From Bacteroidaceae bacterium (lineage in GTDB: Bacteria > Bacteroidota > Bacteroidia > Bacteroidales > Bacteroidaceae): DNA of 51,670 bases. Shown in pieces: positions 28,208 to 36,312 of the stretch. A program made the position numbers and the translations under genes. The stretch covers positions 1-51,670 of the forward strand of contig JAFSVI010000063.1 in assembly GCA_017445145.1 (NCBI GenBank). The letters are read 5' to 3'. Position 1 is the first letter of the stretch. Every line of letters begins with the position of its first letter. The notes beneath the pieces were generated by a model that made no database searches, was not told where the DNA came from, and was given only the letters and a program-made list of their open reading frames with translations.

Positions 28208-30694
28208 ATGCTTTCCCTTCTCTTTTCCGCCTTGCTGGCGCTGGCCACACCCGCCCCCGACACCATCGCCGCCGACGCCGCCCCCGAACCCGCCCCACGC
28301 CGCCCCATCACCCTCCCCGGCGCTGGCCACATCAACGTGGAGACCCTGCGCGACTTCGACCTCGACATGGACATCAGCCGCCTCTCGCTGGCCGAGCTGC
28401 GCGTGCTGCGCAACGCCATCGCCGCCCGCCAGGGCTACGCCTTCCAGAGCGAGGACCTGCGCAGCCTCTTCTCCACCACGTCGTGGTACGACTCCCTCAT
28501 GCTCGCCCGCTGGGAGCGCGTGGAGGAGAGCTTCGAGCAGCATCCCGTCAACTGGGAGGCGCTGGGCGACGAGGACTACCGCGTCACCTACGCGCGCCAG
28601 CACGACAAGTACGTACCCCTTCAATACACCGCCGCCGAGCAGCGCTTCGTGGTGCGCGTGTGCCAGCGCGAGGCCCTGCTCGCGCAGCAGAACTTCGCCG
28701 CCCAGCCGCCGCACCGCGTCAACGTCGATAACATCCTCAACCCCTGGCAGCTCGAGGACTTCCCCGAGACTCTGCGCGACGCCCTCGGCCGCAACGGCTT
28801 CGCCATCGTACCCGCCGACGGCCTGCAGCTCTTCCACATCTACGAGCAGAACGACTACACCGTGTTCCCCTCCTTCGTCACCACCGACGTCTATCTGCAG
28901 CTCTTCCATTTCTACTTCGACTGCGTGCTGCGCGACATCGAGCAGCAGCGCCTCGACTCATGCGTCAGCCTCCTGTGCTCGCGCCTCAACGCCGGCCTCG
29001 ACGCCATAGCGCGCCAGCCCGACAACAAGATCGTGGCCAACACGGCACAGTGGCTGCAAGCCTACTTCGCCGTGGCACGCGCCCTGCACAGCGGCCAACG
29101 TCCCGCCGGCGCACCGCCAGCCTACGCCGCCGATGCCGCCGCCGAGGTGGAGCGCTGTCTGCAGGCCCAGAACGACTTCTCGCCCTTCCTGGGCTACGTC
29201 AAGGCGCAGTTCCCATACGCGCTGTTCCGCCCACGCGGCCACTATGCCGCCAACGAGCGCCTGCAGCGCTACTTCCGCACGATGATGTGGCTGCAGACAG
29301 CCTCCTTCGCCACCGACGACGCACAGCAGATGCAGCGTGCCGCCCTGCTGGCACACGTGCTGCGCAGCGACACCGCCACACTCGCCCTCTACCACCGCAT
29401 CACAGAACCCCTCACCTACCTGCTCGGACAGCCCGACAACGCCAGCCTCATGCAGCTCGCCGAGCTGCTGCCCACCACCGACATGGGCCGTCTGCTCACC
29501 ACCAAGAGCCAGATGCAGCGCCTCACCGCCGCAATAGAGGACGTGGCCGAACGTCAGACACGCATACGCCCCAAGCACCTGCTCACCGCACGCCACAAGC
29601 TCAACCTCATGCCACAGCGCTACATGCCCGACGCCGAGGTGCTACAGGAGATGGCCGACGACGAGACCATGCCCACATCGCTGCGCCCCGCGCCCCGCGC
29701 CCTCGACGTCATGGCCGCCATGGGTGTCGGCGCCGCCGAGCGCATACTCATCGACGTGCAGCGCGAGGCCGACCGCTGGCCGCAATACCCCCTGCGCCTC
29801 GACTCCATGCGCCGCCGCATGGCGGCCATCGACTGGCCGGCCACCGTCGCCACCACCAGGCTCGACGCGCTGCGCCAGCTGCCAACACCCGCCAGCGGCC
29901 AGCCCTACTTCATGCTCACCCCCGAGTGGCAGCGCAAATGCCTCAACACCGCCCTCGCCTCATACGCCGAACTCAAGCACGACGCCATACTCTATGCCAA
30001 GCAGCCCTTCGGTGCCGAGTGCGGCGGCGCCGGCCCGCCGGAACCGCTCATCAAGGGTTACGTGGAGCCGAGCCTGGCCTTCTGGCAGAAGGCCGTGGAG
30101 CTCAACACCCGCTTCGTGGAGGTGCTGGAGCGCTACGACCTCTTCACCGACAAGGCGCAGACCACCAGTGAGGCCATTGGCACGCTGGCGCAGTTCCTGC
30201 TCGAGGTGACGCGCAAGGAGCTGGCCGGACAGCCTCTCACCATGGCCGAGCACGACCAGATCGAGGTCATCGGGGCCACCATAGAGAACATATCGCTCGA
30301 CCTGGCACGCGCCCCCGAGCAGTGGCTCCAAAACTGGGACGACGTGCTGGGCGCCGACCGCAGCGTGGCATGCATAGCCGACGTATATACCGCCAACTCC
30401 CTCAACATCCCCGAGGACCAGAAAGCGGTGCTCTACGAGGCTGTGGGCGCCGCCAACGAGCTGTACGTCGTCGTGGAGGTCGAGGGGCAGCTGTGGCTCA
30501 TGCGCGGCGCCGTGCTCTCCTACCGCGAGCTCGAGCGCCCGCTCTCCATGCCGCGCCTCACCGACGAGGAGTGGCAGCAGCACCTGCTCACCAACCCCGA
30601 CGACGGCACCCCCGCGTGGATGCAGGACATCATCGTGCCACTCAAGGAGCGCCCCAAGCCCAATGCTGAGGTCTTTTATAGCACTGGCTGTTAG
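28208..30694 (+). CDS. YARHG and DUF3160 domain protein, exported
   Basis: 828 residues. A signal peptide (MLSLLFSALLALATPAPDT) begins the protein. A YARHG-type domain lies at about 58-95 (LRVLRNAIAARQGYAFQSED followed by STTSWYD). The long helical region from about 180 to the end fits DUF3160 (VFPSFVTTDVYLQLFHFYFD, LPTTDMGRLL, EVIGATIENISLD and IADVYTA). DUF3160 proteins are exported and of unknown function, and often carry an N-terminal YARHG or similar wall-associated domain. The 3' end overlaps the CapA-like gene by 32 bases, so the pair is probably co-translated. Confidence 0.85.
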   Translation: MLSLLFSALLALATPAPDTIAADAAPEPAPRRPITLPGAGHINVETLRDFDLDMDISRLSLAELRVLRNAIAARQGYAFQSEDLRSLFSTTSWYDSLMLARWERVEESFEQHPVNWEALGDEDYRVTYARQHDKYVPLQYTAAEQRFVVRVCQREALLAQQNFAAQPPHRVNVDNILNPWQLEDFPETLRDALGRNGFAIVPADGLQLFHIYEQNDYTVFPSFVTTDVYLQLFHFYFDCVLRDIEQQRLDSCVSLLCSRLNAGLDAIARQPDNKIVANTAQWLQAYFAVARALHSGQRPAGAPPAYAADAAAEVERCLQAQNDFSPFLGYVKAQFPYALFRPRGHYAANERLQRYFRTMMWLQTASFATDDAQQMQRAALLAHVLRSDTATLALYHRITEPLTYLLGQPDNASLMQLAELLPTTDMGRLLTTKSQMQRLTAAIEDVAERQTRIRPKHLLTARHKLNLMPQRYMPDAEVLQEMADDETMPTSLRPAPRALDVMAAMGVGAAERILIDVQREADRWPQYPLRLDSMRRRMAAIDWPATVATTRLDALRQLPTPASGQPYFMLTPEWQRKCLNTALASYAELKHDAILYAKQPFGAECGGAGPPEPLIKGYVEPSLAFWQKAVELNTRFVEVLERYDLFTDKAQTTSEAIGTLAQFLLEVTRKELAGQPLTMAEHDQIEVIGATIENISLDLARAPEQWLQNWDDVLGADRSVACIADVYTANSLNIPEDQKAVLYEAVGAANELYVVVEVEGQLWLMRGAVLSYRELERPLSMPRLTDEEWQQHLLTNPDDGTPAWMQDIIVPLKERPKPNAEVFYSTGC

Positions 30695-31610
30695 CACGGT
30701 GCTGCTCACCGGCGACATCATGCTCGACCGCGGTGTGCGCCGACGCATCGAGGCCGACGGCATCGATGCCCTCTTCACGCCCGCCATAGACTCGGCGCTC
30801 GCCGCAGCCGACGTCGTCGTGGGCAACCTGGAGTGTCCCGCCACGAGCGTGCGACGCCCGGCATTCAAGCGCTTCGTGTTCCGCGCCGAGCCACAATGGC
30901 TCGGCGCACTGCAGCGCCATGGCTTCACCCACCTCAACCTGGCCAACAACCACAGCGTGGACCAGGGGCGAGCCGGCCTCGAGGACACCCACCGCCAGGT
31001 CACGGCCCACGGCATGACGCCCATAGGTGCCGGACCGACGCCCGCAGAGGCCTGTCGCCCCGTGCTGCTCACCACACACCCACGCCCCGTGTATCTCGTG
31101 GCAACGCTGCGCATGCCGCTCGAGAACTTCCCGCCGCTGCCCCGGGCATGGGACGTGAGCCGCGAGGACACCGACTCGCTGTTGCGACGCGTGCGCGAGC
31201 TGCGCCGCCGCGAGCCGCGGGCCGTCATCATCGTCTCCCCACACTGGGGCTGGGAACACCGCCTGCACCCCGAACCCGCACAGCGCTTCCTGGCCCACCG
31301 CATCATCGATGCCGGGGCCGACGTCGTGGCCGGACACCACACACACACGCTGCAGGACGTGGAGACCTACCGCGGACGCACCATAGCCTATTCGCTCGGA
31401 AACTTCATCTTCGACCCCCGACACGGCATCAATGCCAGCGCAGCCATGCTCGCCATCGACGTGATGCCCGACACCATACGCGTGCGAACCATACCCACAC
31501 GCATACGCCACTGCGCCGTACATGCCGCTGAATGCGCTGGCAACCAGCGTGTGAACCCCTACCCAAAGCCCGAATGCACAGACGCCGTAACTGACAGACC
31601 TCCAACTTGA
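30663..31610 (+). CDS. CapA-family (PGA_cap) metallophosphatase
   Basis: 315 residues. Metallophosphoesterase-like motifs of the PF09587 family are in order: TGDIMLDRGV near residue 16, VVGNLECP, NLANNHSVDQG, SPHWGWEH, AGHHTHTLQ and YSLGNFIFDPR. The family is named for CapA, involved in poly-gamma-glutamate capsule formation, but most members have no known substrate. The catalytic GD motif starts only about 16 residues in, leaving no room for a separate signal peptide, so cytoplasmic location or a non-classical anchor must be considered. It overlaps the DUF3160 gene. The C-terminal 40 residues are unstructured-looking. Confidence 0.88.
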   Translation: MLRSFIALAVSTVLLTGDIMLDRGVRRRIEADGIDALFTPAIDSALAAADVVVGNLECPATSVRRPAFKRFVFRAEPQWLGALQRHGFTHLNLANNHSVDQGRAGLEDTHRQVTAHGMTPIGAGPTPAEACRPVLLTTHPRPVYLVATLRMPLENFPPLPRAWDVSREDTDSLLRRVRELRRREPRAVIIVSPHWGWEHRLHPEPAQRFLAHRIIDAGADVVAGHHTHTLQDVETYRGRTIAYSLGNFIFDPRHGINASAAMLAIDVMPDTIRVRTIPTRIRHCAVHAAECAGNQRVNPYPKPECTDAVTDRPPT

Positions 31611-31680
31611 TGCATGTCAAGAAAACGGTTTGTGCGCGAAAAAAGCGTGAAACAGTGTCAAACCTACACTATAATAAGCA

Positions 31681-31779
31681 TTATCTTTGCAGCGTCAAAA
31701 GGAAAGACTGACACAACAGCATCAGCCAAGCCATTCGCGAGAAGCGCTTGGACGATGAGACAGAAATACGGTTTTTCAT
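31681..31779 (-). CDS. Possible small ORF, 32 residues
   Basis: The reverse strand reads MKNRISVSSSKRFSRMAWLM, then a hydrophobic LLCQSFLLTL and a stop. It resembles a signal peptide without a mature protein, so it could be a leader peptide or the remnant of a broken exported-protein gene. Its stop codon overlaps a plus-strand TATCTTTG. Coding is uncertain. Confidence 0.25.
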   Translation of the reverse strand: MKNRISVSSSKRFSRMAWLMLLCQSFLLTLQR

Positions 31780-31847
31780 GGTATTAGGTTAGTTTTAAAG
31801 GTTTTCATTCCTCTTTGAGCCGCTTAGGTGGCTCGACTTTAGGTAAG

Positions 31848-31979
31848 TTAGTTAAGGTAATTGATTGCCAGAATAGCTAAACCACACCAGCGCAGTGATG
31901 CGGTGGCCTCTGGAAGAGACTTTACATTTCGTATGTTACGTCCAAAGTTATTCTGAGAGATTGAAAAAGATTTGTTCAT
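31848..31979 (-). CDS. Possible small ORF, 43 residues
   Basis: The reverse strand reads MNKSFSISQNNFGRNIRNVK, then SLPEATASLRWCGLAILAIN and YLN. It has a basic N-terminal half and a hydrophobic C-terminal half. The amino acid mix is more protein-like than most short frames in this window. It lies about 60 bases downstream of xerD on the same strand. No family was recognised. Confidence 0.3.
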   Translation of the reverse strand: MNKSFSISQNNFGRNIRNVKSLPEATASLRWCGLAILAINYLN

Positions 31980-31989
31980 AGTTAATTGG

Positions 31990-32019
31990 AGCGATTCTTC
32001 GTGAGAAGGGTCGCTTTTT
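31990..32019 (+). terminator. Intrinsic terminator of the candidate RNA
   Basis: AGCGATTCTTC and GAGAAGGGTCGCT pair with two G-U pairs around GTGA, followed by TTTTTG on the plus strand. On the minus strand the hairpin has no T run after it. Confidence 0.6.
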
Positions 32020-32037
32020 GCTGCTTTGTGGGGGTGG

Positions 32038-32967
32038 CTATTGGGCGGGAAGGTTGCGGGGATGGTGCTCGAGAATCTCCTGGCGCAGGTGCGAGCGGTC
32101 CAGGTGCATGTAGATTTGTGTGGTGTTGATGCTCTCGTGGCCCAGCATCTCCTGGATGGCGCGCAGGTTGGCGCCGCCCTCGAGCAGGTGGGTGGCAAAG
32201 CTGTGGCGGAAGGTGTGGGGCGAGATGGTGGCGCGCAGGCCCGTCTTGAGGCACAGCATCTTCACGATGTGGAACACCGTGATGCGCGACAGCGCCGAGC
32301 CACGGCGCACGCTCAGGAACACATAGTCCTCGTGGCCGCGCTTGGGCGTGATGGCCGCGCGCTGCTCGAACCACGCCGTGAGCTCGTCGGTGGCGCGGCC
32401 GGAGACTGGCACGAGGCGTTCCTTCTTGCCCTTGCCGTGCACGTGGATGAAGCCTTCCTCCAGAAACAAGTCGCCCAGACGGAGGCCGCAAAGCTCGCTC
32501 ACGCGCAGCCCGCACGAATAGAGCATCTCCAGGATGGCGCGGTCGCGCTGCCCCTCGGCCTTCTCCATGTCGATGGCAGCGATGAGGCTGTCGATCTCGC
32601 CCACCGAGAGCACGTCGGGCAGGTGCTCGCCGTGCTGGGGCGACTCCAGCAGCTCCGTGGGGTCGGTCTCCACCTCGCCCTCGAGCTCAAGGAAGCGGTA
32701 GAAGGCATGCACGCCGGAGAGTATGCGCGAGATGCTGCGCGCGCTGATGCCCAGGTCCATGAGCGTGGCCACGAAGGTGTGGAGCTCGTCGAGCGTCACG
32801 CGCCGGAAGTCGATGCCCTCGGCCGCGTAGTAGCCCAGGAGCTTGTCCAGGTCGCGGAGGTAGGCGTCGAGAGTGTTGGCCGAGAAGCCACGCTCCAGGA
32901 GCAGATACTGGCGGTAGCGGCGCAGCAGCGGCGCCGCCACGGGGGGGCAAGCGTTGTCGTACACCAC
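32038..32967 (-). CDS. xerD: Site-specific tyrosine recombinase XerD
   Basis: 309 residues if started at the GTG at 32967 (or 308 from GTG 32964). No ATG exists in frame in this region; the first is inside the core (MDLG). The catalytic set is complete in this numbering: R155 (GLRVSEL), K179 (GKGKKER), H251 and R254 (HTFRHSFATH), H277 (LGHESI) and nucleophile Y286 (QIYMH). The SAM-like N-terminal core-binding domain has RYRQYLLLERGFSANTLDAY. XerC/D resolve chromosome dimers at dif. A run of seven Cs lies just after the chosen start. The gene begins 23 bases after the inositol-phosphate synthase stop. Confidence 0.9.
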   Translation of the reverse strand: MVYDNACPPVAAPLLRRYRQYLLLERGFSANTLDAYLRDLDKLLGYYAAEGIDFRRVTLDELHTFVATLMDLGISARSISRILSGVHAFYRFLELEGEVETDPTELLESPQHGEHLPDVLSVGEIDSLIAAIDMEKAEGQRDRAILEMLYSCGLRVSELCGLRLGDLFLEEGFIHVHGKGKKERLVPVSGRATDELTAWFEQRAAITPKRGHEDYVFLSVRRGSALSRITVFHIVKMLCLKTGLRATISPHTFRHSFATHLLEGGANLRAIQEMLGHESINTTQIYMHLDRSHLRQEILEHHPRNLPAQ

Positions 32968-32990
32968 GTCTCGTGACCCATGCGTGGGCG

Positions 32991-34364
32991 TTAGTCCATC
33001 TCCTCGTCGGCCTCGTAGCCGCCCATCTCGCGGATGGCGTTCTTCAGCATGGTGTATTGCTGGTACAGGTGGTTCACGGGTTCCTCGCCACGGGTGTAGT
33101 CGTGCATGGGGCTCTTGAGGAAGAACGAGAGGAAGCGCTGTGTGCCATAGCGACCGGCGCGCGCCGCCAGGTCGGAGAGCAGGCACAGGTCGAGGCAGAG
33201 CGGTGCCGCCAGGATGCTGTCGCGGCACAGGAAGTTGATCTTCACCTGCATCTCGTAGCCCATCCACCCGAAGATGTCGATGTTGTCCCAACCCTCCTTG
33301 TTGTCGCCGCGAGGGGGGTAGTAGTTGATGCGAACCTTGTGGGCATAGTGGCTGGCGTAGGCGTCATCGACGTTTGCCTGCTGAGCGGCCGGGCGGCCGT
33401 TGCCGTAGAGCTCAGGCTGCGCCTCGGGCTTGAGGATTGTCTCCAGCGTGGAGAGCTTGGACACCTCCTTGGTGCGGAAATTGGCCGGCTCGTCGAGCAC
33501 GAGGCCGTCGCGGTTGCCAAGGATGTTGGTCGAGAACCATCCGTTCAGACCCAGGCAGCGCGTGCCGATGATGGGCGCGAAGCCGCTCTTGACGAGCGTC
33601 TGGCCCGTCTTGAAGTCCTTGCCGGCAATGGGCGTATGCGTCTGCTCTGCCAGCTCCCACATGGCGGGGATATCCACAGTGGTGTTGGGGGCACCCATGA
33701 TGAATGGTGCGCCCTCGCTCAGGGCAGCGTAGGCGTAGCACATCGAGGGTGCTATGCGGCTGCGGTCGTCGCTGCGCATGGCCTGCTCCAGGTCGCTGAG
33801 GTGGTGGTGTACGCTCGCATCGACGGGCACGTAGATCTCCGTCGAGGCCGCCCACAGCACCACCAGGCGCGAGCACCCCTGCTCCGACTTGAAGCGGCGG
33901 ATGTCGTCGCGGAGGGCCTCCACCATCTCCCAGCGTGTCGGCAGCTGACCACCCACGCCACGCTTCACGTTGTCGCCAGTGAGGCGGCGGGCATAGTCGC
34001 GGTCGAAGGCAGCCGCCATGGGGCGTATGGCCTCAAGCTCGGCGCGCACGGGCTCGATGTCCTTGGGCTGAAGCACCTCGGCGTAGATGGCAGCCTCGTA
34101 GGCATTGGCGCCATACACGTCCCAGCAGCCGAAGACGATGTCATCAAGGCGCGCCAGCGGCACGATGTCGGCATAGGGCAGGTACCGCTTGTCGGCGCCG
34201 CGGCCTACGCGGATCTTGTCGTACTGCGTCATGGAGCCGATGGGCTTGGCCAGGCCCTTGCGGGCCATGAGCACACCTGTGATGAACGTCGTGGCTACGG
34301 CTCCGTTGCCCACGACAAGTATTCCGAGTTTTCCCTCCGCCGGGAGGACGTGGCTTGTTGGCAT
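32991..34364 (-). CDS. Myo-inositol-1(3)-phosphate synthase
   Basis: 457 residues. It converts glucose-6-phosphate to inositol-3-phosphate with NAD, the first step to inositol lipids. Recognised by the N-terminal NAD loop GILVVGNGAVATTFITGV, the FGCWDVYGANAYEAA block, PNTTVDIPAM, AGKDFKTGQTLVKS and NILGNRDGLVLDEP, with DNACPP-like sequence absent. In gut Bacteroides this enzyme supplies inositol phosphoceramide and related sphingolipids. The other genes of that pathway are not in this window. A consensus promoter lies upstream; xerD follows on the same strand and may be read from the same transcript. Confidence 0.93.
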   Translation of the reverse strand: MPTSHVLPAEGKLGILVVGNGAVATTFITGVLMARKGLAKPIGSMTQYDKIRVGRGADKRYLPYADIVPLARLDDIVFGCWDVYGANAYEAAIYAEVLQPKDIEPVRAELEAIRPMAAAFDRDYARRLTGDNVKRGVGGQLPTRWEMVEALRDDIRRFKSEQGCSRLVVLWAASTEIYVPVDASVHHHLSDLEQAMRSDDRSRIAPSMCYAYAALSEGAPFIMGAPNTTVDIPAMWELAEQTHTPIAGKDFKTGQTLVKSGFAPIIGTRCLGLNGWFSTNILGNRDGLVLDEPANFRTKEVSKLSTLETILKPEAQPELYGNGRPAAQQANVDDAYASHYAHKVRINYYPPRGDNKEGWDNIDIFGWMGYEMQVKINFLCRDSILAAPLCLDLCLLSDLAARAGRYGTQRFLSFFLKSPMHDYTRGEEPVNHLYQQYTMLKNAIREMGGYEADEEMD

Positions 34365-34421
34365 GATATGATATGTATTGGTTTTTTGACTTCATGCATG
34401 ACCCACGCGGCCAATGCGGCG

Positions 34422-34452
34422 CAAAATTACACATTAATGCCGACACGGCAAA
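34422..34452 (-). promoter_or_regulatory. Promoter of the inositol-phosphate synthase gene
   Basis: Reverse strand TTTG (34452-34449), 19 bases, TAATTTTG (34429-34422): full Bacteroidota consensus. The leader is about 55 bases. Confidence 0.85.
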
Positions 34453-34522
34453 GCATTTGCCCGATATTATTTCCAAAAAGGTGTGCTTTTTGCCGCCCGC
34501 ACCACGGCGATGAGGCATGGCG

Positions 34523-34551
34523 GCCGCGGCAGGCTGCCGCCGCTGCCGCGG
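34523..34551. repeat. Pair of GCCGCGG cores 22 bp apart (copy F)
   Basis: GCCGCGGC starts at 34523 and GCCGCGG at 34545. CCGCGGCAG and CTGCCGCGG form a perfect 9-bp stem. It lies in the inositol-phosphate synthase to dnaA gap; the rest of 34453-34810 holds AT-rich sequence with no gene recognised and no convincing cluster of DnaA boxes. Confidence 0.6.
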
Positions 34552-34810
34552 AGAATAAATATATTTTTTATGAATAACACCCTCTCTCGCCCCCGGCCGC
34601 AGCGGATGGCGGTAAAGAATTATATTTTCGCATCTTAGGACTTGAACGTAAAATGGCGGGCGGGGTGGGGTGGTGGCGGCGTAAGGTTTTGGAAACGACG
34701 GGGTTGTTTTTATGCAATAGGTCGAAAAACATATTTTTGGCCGCGGCGCTCAATGGGGCTGAAATAGTGCCGTTTAGGTCATTGGCCTGTGTGGACAAGT
34801 GAGGCGCGGA

Positions 34811-34842
34811 TTTGGCAGAACCGAAAAATGTCCGTATCTTTG
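34811..34842 (+). promoter_or_regulatory. Promoter of dnaA
   Basis: TTTG (34811-34814), 20 bases, TATCTTTG (34835-34842), then CACCGCAA. A single near-match to the DnaA box (TGTGGACAA, 34790-34798) lies just upstream and could serve autoregulation. Confidence 0.85.
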
Positions 34843-34903
34843 CACCGCAATTCGGCTCTTGCCGGCGTTGCATCACTTGCATATACTTGCCAAAGAGGAA
34901 ACA

Positions 34904-36292
34904 ATGTCAACAACCCCGACGGAAGAACAGAGGTGGAGCGCGTGCCTGAAGATTATTCAGCACAACGTAAGCCAGCAGCAATATGCCATCTGGTTCGCAC
35001 CACTGACGCTGGACAGCTACGATGCCCAGCGCAGGGAACTCACCGTGTGTGTGCCAAGCCCATACTTCCGCGAGCACATTGAGCAGCATTTCCTCTCGCT
35101 GCTGAGGCAGTCGCTCGTGCGAGTGTATGGCGAGGGCATACGCCTTATGTATAAGGTGAAGGTCGATGCCAAGAACGACCTCTCGGTGAGTGTCGAAGGC
35201 TCTACGCGCACCACAGCCTCGCAGCAGCCACAGATGCGCCTCGCCTCTGCGCAGAGCACCTTGCAGCCACTCGACTCACACCTGCAGGATGACCTCACCT
35301 TCGACAACTTCGTCGAGGGCGCGGCCAACAAGCTGCCGCGCACCGTGGGCATGAGCATCGCCGAGAACCCGCATCAGATGACCTTCAACCCATTGTTCGT
35401 ATATGGGGCATCGGGAGTGGGGAAAACGCACCTCGTCACGGCCATCGGCAACCGCCTCAAGGAGCTGCACCCGCAGGCACGTGTGCTCTACGTCTCGGCT
35501 CACCTCTTCCAGGTGCAATACACCGAGTCCGTGCGCCAGAACAAGACCAACGACTTCATCGCCTTCTACCAGACCATCGACGTGCTCATCATCGATGACA
35601 TACAGGAACTGGCGACGGAGAAGACGCAGCTCGCTTTCTTCCACATCTTCAATCACTTGCACCAGAATGGCAAACAGCTCATACTCACCTCCGACCGCCC
35701 GCCGGTGGCCCTCGGCGGCATGAACGAGCGTCTGCTCACACGCTTCAAGTGGGGGCTGCTGGCAGAGCTGGAAAGGCCCGACCAGACACTGCGGCGCGAC
35801 ATCCTGCGCAGCAAGGTGCGCCACGACGGACTGCGCATCTCGGAACCTGTCATCGACTTCATATCCCACAACGTCGATAAGAGCGTGCGCGACCTCCACG
35901 GCGTGGTCACTTCGCTCATGGCATACAGCGTCGTCTATAACTGCGAAGTCGATATCGCCATGGCCGAGCGCGTCATTGCGCGCACCGTGGGCATGGCCGA
36001 GCGCCGCGAAATCACCATCGAGGGCATCGTGGAGCAGACGTGCCTCGCCTTCGGCATCGAGCGCGAGGAGCTGCTCTCGGCAAGCCGAAAGGCTACTATC
36101 GTTGCCGGCCGACAGGTGGCGATGTACCTCGCGCAGAAGCACACTCACCTGAGCACCACAAAGATAGGAGCCGCCATAGGCCGCAGGAACCATGCCACAG
36201 TCATACACTCGTGCCAGAGCGTGCAGCAGCGCATGGAGACGGACCGCGTCTTCCGCCAGCAGGTGGAGGAGCTGGAGGCGCACCTGCGGTAG
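34904..36292 (+). CDS. dnaA: Chromosomal replication initiator DnaA
   Basis: 462 residues from ATG 34904, preceded by AGAGGAAACA. DnaA binds DnaA boxes and opens oriC. Domain I is WSACLKIIQHNVSQQQYAIW. A short linker follows. The AAA+ domain shows Walker A GASGVGKT at 168-175, Walker B LIIDDIQEL with D231/D232, and LTSDRPPVALGGMNERLLTRFKWGL. The domain IV helix-turn-helix has RQVAMYLAQKHTHLSTTKIG and GRRNHATVIHSC. The longer frame to 34799 would pass the promoter. dnaN and recF are not adjacent, as usual in Bacteroidota. Confidence 0.96.
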   Translation: MSTTPTEEQRWSACLKIIQHNVSQQQYAIWFAPLTLDSYDAQRRELTVCVPSPYFREHIEQHFLSLLRQSLVRVYGEGIRLMYKVKVDAKNDLSVSVEGSTRTTASQQPQMRLASAQSTLQPLDSHLQDDLTFDNFVEGAANKLPRTVGMSIAENPHQMTFNPLFVYGASGVGKTHLVTAIGNRLKELHPQARVLYVSAHLFQVQYTESVRQNKTNDFIAFYQTIDVLIIDDIQELATEKTQLAFFHIFNHLHQNGKQLILTSDRPPVALGGMNERLLTRFKWGLLAELERPDQTLRRDILRSKVRHDGLRISEPVIDFISHNVDKSVRDLHGVVTSLMAYSVVYNCEVDIAMAERVIARTVGMAERREITIEGIVEQTCLAFGIEREELLSASRKATIVAGRQVAMYLAQKHTHLSTTKIGAAIGRRNHATVIHSCQSVQQRMETDRVFRQQVEELEAHLR

Positions 36293-36312
36293 CGCCCAGC
36301 ATCCCTTTCCAC

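Larger units (their letters stand above)
31690..32019 (+). ncRNA. Candidate structured RNA of about 330 bases
   Basis: A TATCTTTG -7 element (31682-31689) and a terminator (31990-32019) delimit the region on the plus strand. Hairpins inside: GAGCC-GCTTAGGT-GGCTC (about 31818-31834) and a CGCA-GTGA-TGCG stem within CCAC/GTGG (about 31885-31910). The sequence is AT-richer than nearby genes. It does not match the conserved cores of tmRNA or RNase P RNA that I could look for. A -33 TTTG is missing. The opposite strand has two small ORFs, so the coding strand is open to doubt. Confidence 0.35.

Noticed and set aside
31690-32019. tmRNA or RNase P RNA in the xerD downstream region
   Set aside because: No tmRNA tag frame or TCCACCA end and no RNase P conserved core (GAGGAAAGTC) was found.
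34568-34882. 104-residue minus-strand frame upstream of dnaA
   Set aside because: It runs through the consensus dnaA promoter and start region, and its sequence has no family features.
34365-34903. Replication origin next to dnaA
   Set aside because: Only one near-match to the DnaA box was seen (34790-34798). There is no box cluster with an AT-rich unwinding region, and dnaA is often away from oriC in this phylum.
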